In this document: one piece after another, positions 16,913-25,574 of the stretch
How the letters are laid out: the number at the start of each line of letters is the position of its first letter
How positions within the stretch are numbered: the first letter of the stretch is position 1
Assembly: GCF_003268775.1 (NCBI RefSeq)
Contig: NZ_QLSU01000029.1
Span: 1 to 64,000, forward strand
Direction of reading: 5' to 3'
DNA: 64,000 bases
DNA from: Paraburkholderia unamae
Lineage (GTDB): Bacteria > Pseudomonadota > Gammaproteobacteria > Burkholderiales > Burkholderiaceae
Program-made: the position numbers and the translations under genes
The notes under the pieces: model-generated
Told to the model about the DNA's origin: nothing
The model's input: the letters and a program-made list of their open reading frames with translations, nothing else
The model's database searches: none

Positions 16913-17269
16913 TTAGCGCCTGGGCGGCTCCTCTTCGTCGGGCAAATCGAGGTCGTCGAAGTTGTCCGCGAGCGGATACGAATCGATACGATCGGGCAGC
17001 ACGTCGCCGTCCGGCGAGAGCAAGGCGTCGCCATCGGCGGCGAGGCGCTCGCCCGTGCCCGTGCGATCCGTGTCGCTTTGCGCCTCGGTCTTGCCCTCTT
17101 CGAGCGCGTGATTGTCGAGTTCGCTGTCGCGGTCGAAGTCGTGGCGCTTCGCGCCGCGCGTATCGCTGCCCGTGTCCGACGCGTCGCCGGGGCCGAGCGA
17201 ATCGATGTCGTGTCCGGGTGGGCCCGCTTGCGGCAGGTCGTCGTTGTCGGGGTCGAGCGTGCTGGTCAT
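16913..17269 (-). CDS. Small highly acidic protein, unknown function
   Basis: Protein of 118 residues starting MTSTLDPDNDDLPQAGPPGH, extremely rich in Asp, Glu and Gly and probably intrinsically disordered. Similar small acidic proteins occur across Burkholderia-type genomes near stress genes. No motif gives a function. The ribosome site AGGAGGACGCG precedes the ATG at 17269. It lies 66 bp downstream of the decayed sensor kinase, on the same strand. Confidence 0.72.
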   Translation of the reverse strand: MTSTLDPDNDDLPQAGPPGHDIDSLGPGDASDTGSDTRGAKRHDFDRDSELDNHALEEGKTEAQSDTDRTGTGERLAADGDALLSPDGDVLPDRIDSYPLADNFDDLDLPDEEEPPRR

Positions 17270-17335
17270 CGCGTCCTCCTTGTCGGGGATTGTCGATGCC
17301 CTTTCCCAGCAGATCGCGTGCCGCGGCACGTTTGC

Positions 17336-18324
17336 CTAACGCTCCGAACCACCGTGCGGCGGCAGCGCGAAACCCGCATTGCGGGCGGCTTGCAGTTCGC
17401 CGCGCGAGCAGCCGAGTAACGCCTTGATCTGGTCCGGGTCGGCAGGCTTCGATGTGCCAGTCAAAGCCCGCCGCGATCGTCTTGCGCCGGTCCTCGTCCT
17501 GCCCCCAGCCCGTGAGCGCCACCACCACCATATCCCGCGCCTGCGGCATCGCGCGCAGCGCACGCGTGCGCCGCGTCGGCGGGCAGATTCGCGGCCAGCG
17601 GGTGCGTGGAGCCCGCGCAGCGCGCGAACGCGGCGCCCGGCTCCTGCGCGCCTGCGAGATAGAGCCCGACGAACGGCAGGTCGCGGCGATTCTCGCCGAG
17701 CACGGCGAGCATTTCCTCGCAAGCAAGGGCCGTCGTCTGCGCATGGCGCGCCGCGCCGGAAAGCTGCGCCACCGTGGCGAGCCGCCGCTCGGAGAGCACG
17801 CACCGGGTGTCCTCGGTCACGACGCACAACATGCCTTCCACGCGGCCGCTGTCGCCGTGCGCCGGGCTGTACGAAAAGGTGTGCCAGGTTTCTTCCTTGA
17901 AGCCGTTGCGCTCCAGAATCAGCAGCAGGTTTTCGTCCCAGGTCGCCTCGCCCGTGCTCAGGACGTACTCGATGCGCGAGCCCGCCTCCTGCCAGACCTC
18001 GGCCCAAACCTCGCGTGCGGGCGCGCCGATGAAGCACTGCTTGACCCCGAGCGTCGGCCGGTAGGCGTCGTTGCAAAGGAAGGTCAGCTCGGGCCCCCAG
18101 GCGAGCCACATTGCGTAGCGCGAGCCGAGCATGAGCCGCACGACGGTTTGCAGACTGCGCGACCACGACGCGGCGTTGCCCAGCGGCGTCGCGGACCAGT
18201 CGAAGTCACGCACCATCTCGGCCATGCCGGGCGGCGCCTGTGCGGTCGCGGGTGCGGACATGGACACCACCGTCGACGCGGCCTGCAAAGAGGCGTGGAC
18301 GTTCTCGTTCGGTTCAGCGGTCAT
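17336..18324 (-). pseudogene. Remnant of a PAS-GAF hybrid sensor histidine kinase with internal deletion and frameshifts
   Basis: The N-terminal part is intact in one frame: MTAEPNENVHAS, a PAS-like domain (FDWSATPLGNAASWSRSLQT through SYSPAHGDSGRVEGM) and the start of a GAF domain (FVGLYLAGAQEPG). The GAF breaks off near 17585 and the sequence passes, in another frame, straight into the end of a receiver domain: ALRAMPQARDMVVVALTGWG, then DEDRRKTIAAGFDWH. A second shift near 17450 leads to KPADPDQIKALLG in a third frame, which ends at 17336. The GAF remainder, HisKA, HATPase and first part of the receiver are missing. At least two frame changes plus the deletion make this a pseudogene. Confidence 0.8.
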
Positions 18325-18476
18325 CGGTAGTGCGCTCCCGCAGCGGCTTGTGGTCGGCGTCCTGCCTTCGCGCCCTCCGGAGGGGCGCAGGCCCTGGCGC
18401 ATTTTGCGCGCCCGGCCGGGCGCGCGGGGGCATGCATGTGCGCTTTCGCGCCGCGTGTCACGTCAGACGAATGCGC

Positions 18477-19100
18477 TCAACCTGCGGTCTGGAGCCGATG
18501 CAGCAAGGCCGACTTCACCTCGGGCCATTCGTCCTCGATGATGCTAAAGCGCACCGAGTCGCGCTTGCGGCCGTCCGGCATGATGCGCTCGCGGCGTACC
18601 ACGCCCTCTTCCTTCGCGCCCAGGCGCAGGATGGCGGCGCGCGATTTCGCGTTGAGGACGTCGGTCGTGAATTGCACGCGCACGCAGTCGAGCGTCTCGA
18701 ACGCGTAGCGCAGCATGAGGAATTTGGCCTCGGTGTTGGCAACCGTGCGCTGCGCCGACGCGGCGAGCCACGTGGAGCCGATCTCCAGTTTGCGGTTCAC
18801 GCGGTCCACTTTCCAGAAGCGCGTGCTGCCCACCACCCGGCCGCTCTCGCGCAGCCGGATCGTGAACGGGATCACAGTGCCCGCCTGCACGCCCGCGAGC
18901 GCGGCGGCGATCCAGGCTTCGACGGTTTCAGGCCCCGGCACGACCGTGACCTTGAGGTTCCAGAGTTCGCCGTCCGACGCGGCGGCGACCAGGTTCGCGG
19001 CATCTTGTGCGCACAGCGGGCGCAGTTCGATCACGCGGCCGGTAAGCGTGGGCAGGGAATCGGGCGCGGACGGGAAAGTCGCGTTGGTGTGGCCAGTCAT
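18477..19100 (-). CDS. GNAT-family N-acetyltransferase
   Basis: Protein of 207 residues of the RimJ/RimL-like acetyltransferase type. LTGRVIELRPLCAQDAANL begins the domain; TRFWKVDRVNRKLEIGSTWL and the acetyl-CoA-binding region RTVANTEAKFLMLRYAFE follow, then VRVQFTTDVLNAKSRAAILRLG. The substrate may be an N-terminal residue or a small molecule. Start 19100 (MTGHTNATF) is chosen because upstream residues are arginine-rich and unlike the family. Divergent from the thioesterase gene. Confidence 0.85.
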   Translation of the reverse strand: MTGHTNATFPSAPDSLPTLTGRVIELRPLCAQDAANLVAAASDGELWNLKVTVVPGPETVEAWIAAALAGVQAGTVIPFTIRLRESGRVVGSTRFWKVDRVNRKLEIGSTWLAASAQRTVANTEAKFLMLRYAFETLDCVRVQFTTDVLNAKSRAAILRLGAKEEGVVRRERIMPDGRKRDSVRFSIIEDEWPEVKSALLHRLQTAG

Positions 19101-19287
19101 GGCGGCTTGGGTTGAACAGAGGTGGCAGGAAATTCGCGCGCACCGCACCGGGTGCTTGCGCATTCTAGCGCCGCGGCGCGCTGCCGGGCCCACCCCGCCC
19201 GCGCCGCGTGAGCCGTTACAATCGCGCTCGGCCCCTCGCCGCGCAAGGCTGGGCGCCATCCGACCCCGCAACCTCGCGCATCGCACC

Positions 19288-19731
19288 ATGGCCCGCATCC
19301 AGCTCCAGTTTCCCGAAGACCAGTTCTATTACTCGACCCACCTCACGGTGCGCGTCACCGACATCAATTCGGCCAATCACCTCGCCAACGATTCGATGAT
19401 CTCGATGATCTCCGAGGCCCGCGCGCGCTTCCTGTTCGATGCGGGCATCGAGGGCATGAAGGACGCGCACACGAGCATCATCGTCACCGACCTCGCGACG
19501 ACCTATCGCGCCGAAGCCTACGCGCGCGACCAGTTGTGCTTCGAAGTGGGCATCATGGATTTCAACAGGTACGGCGGCGACATCATCTTCCGCATCACGC
19601 GTCCGGCCGACGGCGCGCTCGTCGCCATGGCGAAGTCCGGTTTCGTGTTTTTCGATTACGAGGCGAAGAAGGTCGTGCCGATGCCGCAAGCGTTTCGCGA
19701 GAAGTTTCCGCTCGTGAATACCGTGGGCTGA
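19288..19731 (+). CDS. Hotdog-fold acyl-CoA thioesterase
   Basis: Protein of 147 residues, single 4HBT-type domain. TDINSANHLANDSMISMISEA matches the active-site helix region of YbgC/FcbC-like thioesterases, with Asn/His in place of the more usual VDxxGHxNN. VTDLATTYRAEAYARDQLCF and KSGFVFFDYEAKKVVPMP complete the fold. Likely hydrolyses a short or aromatic acyl-CoA. It stands alone between divergent and convergent neighbours. Confidence 0.85.
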   Translation: MARIQLQFPEDQFYYSTHLTVRVTDINSANHLANDSMISMISEARARFLFDAGIEGMKDAHTSIIVTDLATTYRAEAYARDQLCFEVGIMDFNRYGGDIIFRITRPADGALVAMAKSGFVFFDYEAKKVVPMPQAFREKFPLVNTVG

Positions 19732-19756
19732 CGCGCGACGTCGAGCCGAACGGCGC

Positions 19757-20074
19757 TCAACGCGGCTGGAACATGATGAGCGCCATGCCGGCCAGCGTGA
19801 ACGCCATGCCGGCCCAGTCCCAGGCGCTCGGCCGGATCGCCTCGACGGCCCAGAGCCACACCAGCGCGACGCAGACATAAACGCCGCCATAGGCCGCATA
19901 AGTGCGCCCGGCGGCCGTGGGATGGAGCGTGAGCAACCACGCGAAAAGCGCAAGCGAGGCCGCGGCGGGCACGAGCAGCCACACGCTCGCGCCTTCGCGC
20001 AGCCAGCGGTACGGCAAATAGCAGCCAACGATCTCGGCGAGCGCGGTTACGACGAAAAGCAGGAACGTCTTCAT
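19757..20074 (-). CDS. YnfA/UPF0060-family membrane protein
   Basis: Protein of 105 residues with four predicted membrane helices. MKTFLLFVVTALAEIVGCYL, AASLALFAWLLTL, GRTYAAYGGVYVCVALVWLW and WDWAGMAFTLAGMALIM match the UPF0060/YnfA family, distant relatives of small multidrug resistance transporters. The family function is not established. Start 20074 (MKTFLL) fits the family N-terminus. It converges with the thioesterase gene, 25 bp apart. Confidence 0.88.
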   Translation of the reverse strand: MKTFLLFVVTALAEIVGCYLPYRWLREGASVWLLVPAAASLALFAWLLTLHPTAAGRTYAAYGGVYVCVALVWLWAVEAIRPSAWDWAGMAFTLAGMALIMFQPR

Positions 20075-20170
20075 GGGTGGCGGCCGGATGGCGGGGGCGC
20101 CCATGGTAACGCAGAAGGCCCGGGCGCTCCCGACACCAACGCGCCTCGAACCTCGATCTATCCCGGCACT

Positions 20171-20974
20171 TCAGGGCCGCTCGCCGCGTGCGAGCCGCGC
20201 TTCGATTTCGCTCACCACGGGCAGCAGGTCGGCCACGCTGTCGATCACGTAGTGCGCGCCCGCCGCACGCAGGCGCTCCACGGCCGCCGCGCGGCGGCGC
20301 GCGAATTCGTCGGGCGCGAGCGCGTGGACTTCTTCCTCGGTCAGGCCGAACGCGTTGCCGCTCACGGCCACGCCGACCGTCCACGTGCCGCCGTTGATGC
20401 CCTCCTCGATGCCGACTTCGGTGTCGTCCACCTTGATTGCATCGCGCGCGAGCCACACGCCGAGTTGCGGCAGCGTGCGGTAGATCATGTAGGGCGACGG
20501 GCGGCCCTCGGGCGTGTCGCCCGTGCAGACGATGCTGTCCGCCTCGAAGCCCTGTTCCTTCGCGCCCGGCACGATCTGGTCGATGATCTCGCGCGTGTAG
20601 CCCGTGGTCGAGCCGATGCGCACGCCGTCGGCGCGCAGCGCGGCCGTCACGGCGGCCACGCCCGGAATCACGTCGCTGTACTGTGCGGCCACGGCCACAT
20701 TCTTCGGCACGAAGACGTCATACACGGCGTCGATGTCGGCCTCGCCCGGCAAGTGGCCGTAGCGCGCTTCCCACGCCGCGGCGACACGGGGCAGCGCCAT
20801 CAGCGCCGCGATGTGCGGGCGCTTGGCCATGCCCATCGGGCCGCGCGCCTCGTCGATCGTGACCGGCACGCCGAACTCCTCGAAGGTCTCGACAAAGGCG
20901 CCCATCGGCGCGCGCGAGCCGTAGTCGACCACGGTGCCGGCCCAGTCGAAGATCACTGCCTTGACATGTTTCAT
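20171..20974 (-). CDS. phnX: Phosphonoacetaldehyde hydrolase
   Basis: HAD-superfamily enzyme of 267 residues that splits phosphonoacetaldehyde into acetaldehyde and phosphate. The nucleophile motif is VIFDWAGTVVDYGS (Asp10 and Ala12-Gly13, typical of phosphonatases). MGMAKRPHIAALM in the cap supplies the Schiff-base lysine. GSTTGYTREI and IKVDDTEVGIEEGINGG complete the HAD motifs. It is the second gene after phnW, 75 bp apart on the same strand, making a two-step 2-aminoethylphosphonate pathway. Confidence 0.95.
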   Translation of the reverse strand: MKHVKAVIFDWAGTVVDYGSRAPMGAFVETFEEFGVPVTIDEARGPMGMAKRPHIAALMALPRVAAAWEARYGHLPGEADIDAVYDVFVPKNVAVAAQYSDVIPGVAAVTAALRADGVRIGSTTGYTREIIDQIVPGAKEQGFEADSIVCTGDTPEGRPSPYMIYRTLPQLGVWLARDAIKVDDTEVGIEEGINGGTWTVGVAVSGNAFGLTEEEVHALAPDEFARRRAAAVERLRAAGAHYVIDSVADLLPVVSEIEARLARGERP

Positions 20975-21049
20975 TGCTTGCGTCCTGCAAAAAATCGATG
21001 CTGTGAAGTCGTTGCGCCGCCCATGCGTTGAGGCGAACGCATAGCCGGA

Positions 21050-22210
21050 TCACGCCGCGAGGGCTTCGCGCGCGCCGAGGTCGGCCGTCGCGGGCGCGGC
21101 GCTCGCCACGCCGAGCGCGCGCAGCGCTTCGCCGCAGGCCTCCACCACGCGGCGCATGACGCTTGCGTCGAGCGCGCCGATGCAGCCAATGCGAAAACTC
21201 TCCACGCTGGTGAGCTTGCCCGGATAAATGATGAAAGCGCGCGCCTTCATGAGCTCGTAGAAGCGCGCGAAGTCGAATGCCGGATCGGCGGGCGAAAAGA
21301 ACGTGACGATGATCGGCGAGCGCCAGCCTTCGGTGAGCAGCGGCTCGAAGCCGAGCGCGCCCATGCCTTCGACGAGCACGTCGCGGTTGTGCGCATAGCG
21401 CGCGAGCCGGCCGGGCTGGCCGCCTTCGAGCGCATGCAGGCGCAGCGCCTCGATGAACGCGGCCACCGCGTGCGTCGGCGGCGTGAAGCGCCACTGCCCG
21501 GTGCGGTTCATGACGTCCCACTGGTCGTGCACGTCGAGCGCGAGCGAGTGGCTCACGCCTTTGGCCTCGCGCAGCACGCTCTGCTTCGCGATCACGAAGC
21601 CGAAGCCCGGCACGCCTTCAATACACTTGTTCGCCGACGACACGAACGCGTCGCACGGCAGCGTGCGCACGTCGAGCGGCACGGCGCCGAACGCGCTCAT
21701 CGAGTCGATCAACAGGCGCCGGCCGTGGCGCGCCGTCACCGCGGCGATCTCCTCGATCGGGTTCAGGATGCCCGAGCTGGTTTCGCAGTGGACCACGACC
21801 ACGTGGGTGATGTCCGGGTTCGCGTCGAGCAGGCGCTCGACGTCGGCGGCGCGCGGCGGCAGGTAGTCGCCGGTGTCGTGCACGGTGTGCCGGCGGCCCA
21901 GGTAGCGCAGCGTCGAGGCGATGCGCTTGCCGTACGCGCCGTTGGCGAGCACGAGCGCGTGGCCGTCGCGCGGCACGAAACTGCCGAGCATCGCCTCCAC
22001 GCAGTAGCTGCCGCTGCCCTGCATCGGCACGCAGTCGTAGTCGCCCTGCGCGTCGCCCGCGATGTCGAGCAGCGCGCGGCGCAACTGTGCGGTCATGGCG
22101 CGGAAGTCGGCGTCCCACGAGCCCCAGTCGCGCTGCATCGCGGCCTTGGTCGAGGCCGCCGTGGTGAGCGGGCCGGGGGTCAGGAGATACGGCTCGGCGG
22201 GGAGGGTCAT
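21050..22210 (-). CDS. phnW: 2-aminoethylphosphonate--pyruvate transaminase
   Basis: PLP enzyme of 386 residues that moves the amino group of 2-aminoethylphosphonate to pyruvate, giving phosphonoacetaldehyde and alanine. EPYLLTPGPLTTAASTK and MQRDWGSWDADF are the family N-terminus. GSGSYCVEAMLGS binds PLP phosphate, and FVSSANKCIEGVPGFGFV holds the PLP lysine. Start 22210 follows GGAG. The first gene of phnWX, divergent from a LysR regulator; the spacer holds a LysR-type box. Confidence 0.95.
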   Translation of the reverse strand: MTLPAEPYLLTPGPLTTAASTKAAMQRDWGSWDADFRAMTAQLRRALLDIAGDAQGDYDCVPMQGSGSYCVEAMLGSFVPRDGHALVLANGAYGKRIASTLRYLGRRHTVHDTGDYLPPRAADVERLLDANPDITHVVVVHCETSSGILNPIEEIAAVTARHGRRLLIDSMSAFGAVPLDVRTLPCDAFVSSANKCIEGVPGFGFVIAKQSVLREAKGVSHSLALDVHDQWDVMNRTGQWRFTPPTHAVAAFIEALRLHALEGGQPGRLARYAHNRDVLVEGMGALGFEPLLTEGWRSPIIVTFFSPADPAFDFARFYELMKARAFIIYPGKLTSVESFRIGCIGALDASVMRRVVEACGEALRALGVASAAPATADLGAREALAA

Positions 22211-22276
22211 GCGGGCTCCGGTGGGCATCAGGACAGTCGATGCCGACACGTTAGCGCAGCGCCATGCATCGGTAAA

Positions 22277-22301
22277 ATCGATATAATCGATGTCGATATA
22301 A
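22277..22301. promoter_or_regulatory. LysR-type box between phnW and its regulator
   Basis: TCGAT-ATA-ATCGA (22278-22290) is a perfect palindrome with the T-N11-A layout of LysR sites. TCGATATAA occurs twice, 15 bp apart (22278-22286 and 22293-22301), giving three TCGAT cores. It lies 68 bp from the phnW start and 80 bp from the regulator start, well placed for phnWX activation and autoregulation. Confidence 0.6.
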
Positions 22302-22369
22302 GCCTTACTTATCGGTCGCGCCCGGCACTTTTATGACTTTTTCGTGACCATCTTGCGGAGTGCTTCGAC

Positions 22370-23227
22370 ATGCAATACGCCCAGTTGCGCGCTTTTCACG
22401 CGGTCGCCGAACATGGCGGGTTTTCGCGCGCCGCGCAGGCGCTCTCGCTCACGCAGCCGGCCGTGTCGGACCATGTGCGGCGGCTCGAACAGGATTTCGG
22501 GGTCAAGCTTTTCGAGCGCGGGCCGCGCAGCGTCGAGCTGACCGAACTCGGGCGGCGCCTGTTCGCGGTCACGCGTCAGATGGTGGGCTGCGAGCGCGAC
22601 GCGCGGCGCCTGCTCGAAGCGGCGGGCGCGCTCGAATCGGGCGAGCTCGCCCTCGCCGCCGACGCGCCCGATCTCGCCATCAAGCTGATCGGCGCGTTCC
22701 GGCGGCGTTATCCCGGTGTGGTGATCAAGCTCTCGATCGCCAATGCGACCGAATGCATGCGCCGCGTGCTCGCGAGCGAGGCCGACGCCGCCATTACGGC
22801 CGCGCGCCAGGTGCATAGCCGGCTCCAGGCGCGCGTGCTGCGCGAGGAACCGCTCGTGGCGGTCGTGCCCACGGACAGCCCCGCCGCGAAAAAGCGCCGC
22901 ATGACCTATGAGGAACTCGTGCGCGAGCCGATGGTGTTTCGCGAAACGCATTCGGTCACGCAGCAACTGCTCGAAGCCGAACTCGTGTGCAAAGGGCTAC
23001 AGGTGCAGCCCGTGCTGTATGTGGACGGCCGCGAGGCCCTGCAAACGGCCATCGCGCAGGGCGTGGGCGTGGGCGTGATCGCGCATGCGGAATTCGGCGA
23101 GTCGAGGCGTATCCGCATGCTGCCGCTCGCGGACTGCCAGGTGCGCATGGTCGAATCGCTCACGCGGCTCGCCGACACCTCGTCCTCGAATCTGCTCGAC
23201 GCGCTCTTTGCGACGCCGCTCGACTGA
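22370..23227 (+). CDS. LysR-family regulator, probably of phnWX
   Basis: Protein of 285 residues. The N-terminal winged helix-turn-helix is clear: QLRAFHAVAEHGGFSRAAQA and LTQPAVSDHVRRLEQDFG. The effector domain (~90-285) shows the periplasmic-binding-protein fold pattern of LysR proteins, with EALQTAIAQGVGVGVIAHAE near the end. Divergent orientation and the shared palindrome point to control of phnWX in response to 2-aminoethylphosphonate or a derivative; the effector is inferred. Confidence 0.9.
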   Translation: MQYAQLRAFHAVAEHGGFSRAAQALSLTQPAVSDHVRRLEQDFGVKLFERGPRSVELTELGRRLFAVTRQMVGCERDARRLLEAAGALESGELALAADAPDLAIKLIGAFRRRYPGVVIKLSIANATECMRRVLASEADAAITAARQVHSRLQARVLREEPLVAVVPTDSPAAKKRRMTYEELVREPMVFRETHSVTQQLLEAELVCKGLQVQPVLYVDGREALQTAIAQGVGVGVIAHAEFGESRRIRMLPLADCQVRMVESLTRLADTSSSNLLDALFATPLD

Positions 23228-23274
23228 ACGCGCTTCCGCTGACTGGTGCTGACTCGCGCATTCCTGCGCCGGCC

Positions 23275-23496
23275 TCAGGACACGACAATATCCGTGCCTA
23301 CCGCGTGCAGCAGGTCGCGCAGCGTTTCGGCCTGCTCCATGCGCGCACCGTGGCGCAAATGGATGCGCAGCGCATGCCCCGCGATGCCCTCGACCGGGCG
23401 CGCGAGCCAAAGCTCGACGGCGAGCCCCAGTCCGTCGGGCGCATCGGGCGCGACCGGTTCGACGACGCGCGGCTTGAAGGAAGCGGATTCGGACAT
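23275..23496 (-). CDS. Small conserved-looking protein, unknown function
   Basis: Protein of 73 residues. The C-terminal part, HALRIHLRHGARMEQAETLR followed by DLLHAVGTDIVVS, has the regular pattern of a small alpha/beta protein and resembles short hypothetical proteins common in Burkholderia. No signal peptide and no named domain. It converges with the LysR gene. Coding status is supported by composition and conserved-type C-terminus, not by a known function. Confidence 0.55.
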   Translation of the reverse strand: MSESASFKPRVVEPVAPDAPDGLGLAVELWLARPVEGIAGHALRIHLRHGARMEQAETLRDLLHAVGTDIVVS

Positions 23497-23757
23497 GTCG
23501 GGACCTCGTCAGTGGCGGGATCGACTTCATCGTAGCGAGGCGGCGCGCGCGCGCCAAACGAGAAATCCGCGTATGCAAATGAGCGTCGTGCGCCATTGGA
23601 TTGCGCGAATGGCGGCATGCGCGCCCGGCCCGCTGCGCGCGATTTTTCGCGCCCACTATGCAAAACCCCGCAACCCTTGTCCGGCAGTGCGTGGCACACT
23701 GGGCGCATCGTTCCGCCCGGCACTGCGTTGCACGGGAATTGATGGGAGACATGCCTG

Positions 23758-24432
23758 ATGGAACGCCCCTATACCGATCGGCGAGAAGCGGGCCGCCTGC
23801 TCGCCGCCCAGCTTTCGGCCTATGCCGGCAGACGCGACGTGATCGTGCTCGCCCTGCCGCGCGGCGGCGTGCCGGTGGCCTACGAAATCGCGCGGACGCT
23901 GCGGGTCGCGCTCGACGTGCTGCCCGTGTGCAAGCTCGGCTTGCCCTGGCAGCCGGAACTCGCCATGGGCGCGCTGTCGTCGAACGGCGCGCAGTACGTG
24001 GACAGCGCGCTCGTGCGCACCGCCGGCGTGAGCGAAGCGCAACTGCAAAGCGCGATGGCGCTCGCGCGCATCGAGCTTGGCCGCCGCGAGGCGCGCTATC
24101 GCGGCGAGCGCGCGCCGCTCGCGGTGGCGGGACGCGTGGCGATTGTCGTCGATGACGGCATGGCCACCGGCGCCTCGCTCAAGGCGGCGGCCCATGCGCT
24201 CGCGACGCTCGGCCCCGCGCGCATCGTCGCCGCCCTGCCCGTCGCGCCGGCGGGCTCGCAAGACCGCCTCACCGGCGCCGTGGACGAATTCGTCTGCGCG
24301 CGCATGCCCGCGACGTTCTACAGCGTCGGTCAGTTCTATCTCGACTTCGACCAGGTCGACGACGAAACGGTGCGTGAACTGCTGGACGCAGCCGCCGCTG
24401 ACGACGGCGGCAACGCAGCCGGGCCCGCCTGA
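23758..24432 (+). CDS. Phosphoribosyltransferase-fold protein
   Basis: Protein of 224 residues with type I PRTase fold. VLALPRGGVPVAYEIA forms the first strand-loop, and AIVVDDGMATGASLKAA is the PRPP-binding motif with paired Asp residues. Similar proteins are usually annotated as general phosphoribosyltransferases and often sit beside stress or hydrolase genes. The nucleobase substrate is not evident and the enzyme may have another role. The C-terminus ends in an acidic, Ala-rich tail. Confidence 0.85.
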   Translation: MERPYTDRREAGRLLAAQLSAYAGRRDVIVLALPRGGVPVAYEIARTLRVALDVLPVCKLGLPWQPELAMGALSSNGAQYVDSALVRTAGVSEAQLQSAMALARIELGRREARYRGERAPLAVAGRVAIVVDDGMATGASLKAAAHALATLGPARIVAALPVAPAGSQDRLTGAVDEFVCARMPATFYSVGQFYLDFDQVDDETVRELLDAAAADDGGNAAGPA

Positions 24433-24440
24433 GCCGGGCT

Positions 24441-24737
24441 CTAGCGCACCGGATTCGCGGCGTACTCGCCCACCACGGTCTGCCACGGCCTCACGCGCCA
24501 GCTTTTCACGAGCCCCGCGAGCACATAAGGATCGGCGCGTGCGAATGCCTCGGCGGCGGCCGGGCTGTCGCCCTGAAAAAGCAGCAGCGCATTGTCCACG
24601 GGCTCGGCAATCGCGCCCGCGAGCAGCAGCTCGCCGCGCCCGGCGGCGGCCCACGCCAGCGCCAGATGCGCGCTGCGGTGCTCGGCGCGGCGCTCGAGAT
24701 AGTCGTCGGTGAGTTCGTACATCAAGAGGTAGTGCAT
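24441..24737 (-). CDS. YciI-family protein
   Basis: Protein of 98 residues. MHYLLMYELTDDYLERRAEH, RGELLLAGAIAEPVDNALLL and FARADPYVLAGLVKSWRVRP match the YciI family, a ferredoxin-like fold with a conserved His/Asp pair (His in the RAEHRSAH helix, Asp in ADPYV). Enzymatic role in the family is mostly unproven. Start 24737 fits the family N-terminus. It converges with the phosphoribosyltransferase gene, 8 bp apart. Confidence 0.85.
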   Translation of the reverse strand: MHYLLMYELTDDYLERRAEHRSAHLALAWAAAGRGELLLAGAIAEPVDNALLLFQGDSPAAAEAFARADPYVLAGLVKSWRVRPWQTVVGEYAANPVR

Positions 24738-24857
24738 ATGTGCTCTCCCAGGCGTTGCGGCCACGGCGAAACCCGCATGCCGGCCGGTAGCGGACATTGT
24801 GCAGCAGCGCGCACGTCAACCGAACACATGGCCGCGTCGTTTTAATGGCGGCTTTGC

Positions 24858-24863
24858 CATAAT
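24858..24863 (+). promoter_or_regulatory. Possible -10 element for the PsiF-like gene
   Basis: CATAAT, followed by GATGGCC, lies 80 bp before the start codon in the spacer between divergent genes. No good -35 box is seen at 17 bp, so the promoter may depend on an activator. Confidence 0.25.
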
Positions 24864-24942
24864 GATGGCCGCGCGAAGCGCACCTGCCATTACGGCATGG
24901 CCGCACGTCTACCGACAACGTCCAAATCCAAGGGAGTGAACG

Positions 24943-25263
24943 ATGAAGATGCAATCCGTCATTGCTGCAATCGTGCTGGGCGGCGTGCTGGCCGCGCCAG
25001 CGTTCGCGCAAACCGCCGCGCCCGCTTCGGCGCCCGCCGCGAACAGCCAGCAGAACAAGATGAAAACCTGCAACACCCAGGCCGGCGACAAGAAAGGCGA
25101 CGAGCGCAAGGCGTTCATGAAGCAGTGCCTCTCGGCCGCGGGCGTCCCGGCGCCGACGATGAGCCAGCAGGAACGCATGAAGGCGTGCAACACCCAGGCC
25201 GCCGACAAGAAGGGCGACGACCGCAAGGCGTTCATGAAGCAGTGCCTCTCGACGAAGAGCTAA
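24943..25263 (+). CDS. PsiF-family exported repeat protein
   Basis: Protein of 106 residues with signal peptide MKMQSVIAAIVLGGVLAAPA and AFAQ cleavage. The mature part is two copies of the PsiF repeat: KMKTCNTQAGDKKGDERKAF then MKQCLSAAG, and RMKACNTQAADKKGDDRKAF then MKQCLSTKS, each with two cysteines. PsiF of Escherichia coli is phosphate-starvation inducible; its function is unknown. The ribosome site AAGGGAG precedes the ATG. A strong terminator follows. Confidence 0.88.
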   Translation: MKMQSVIAAIVLGGVLAAPAFAQTAAPASAPAANSQQNKMKTCNTQAGDKKGDERKAFMKQCLSAAGVPAPTMSQQERMKACNTQAADKKGDDRKAFMKQCLSTKS

Positions 25264-25293
25264 GCGACACCGGCCTCGTCCGCAGTAACCGCG

Positions 25294-25322
25294 CGCCGCA
25301 GCCTGTGCTGCGGCGTTTTTTT
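25294..25322 (+). terminator. Rho-independent terminator of the PsiF-like gene
   Basis: CGCCGCAG (25294-25301) pairs perfectly with CTGCGGCG (25308-25315), 6-nt loop, followed by seven T residues. Confidence 0.9.
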
Positions 25323-25574
25323 GCGCGCGGATTTTGTGCGCTGCAATGCGACTGGCCGCATGGCTCGCACAGGTAATCCGTTGTGCGAATCATCACGTTG
25401 AAGCACGATTCCTGGCAGTCCCACGCAGCTGCCCCACGTAGTCGCCCTCATTCGGCCGCGCCGTTTTTCTCCTATGATGGCTCCAGCGGCGTTCCCTTCC
25501 CTCGCACAATCACACACAAGCCATCGGGCGCGCCGCGTTGACGTTGATGCCAAAGGCATCGAACGGAGGCGCAG
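25323..25574. other. Spacer before the small membrane protein gene
   Basis: No gene is supported here. TATGAT at 25473-25478 could be a -10 element for the gene at 25575, but its -35 region is poor. Confidence 0.3.
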
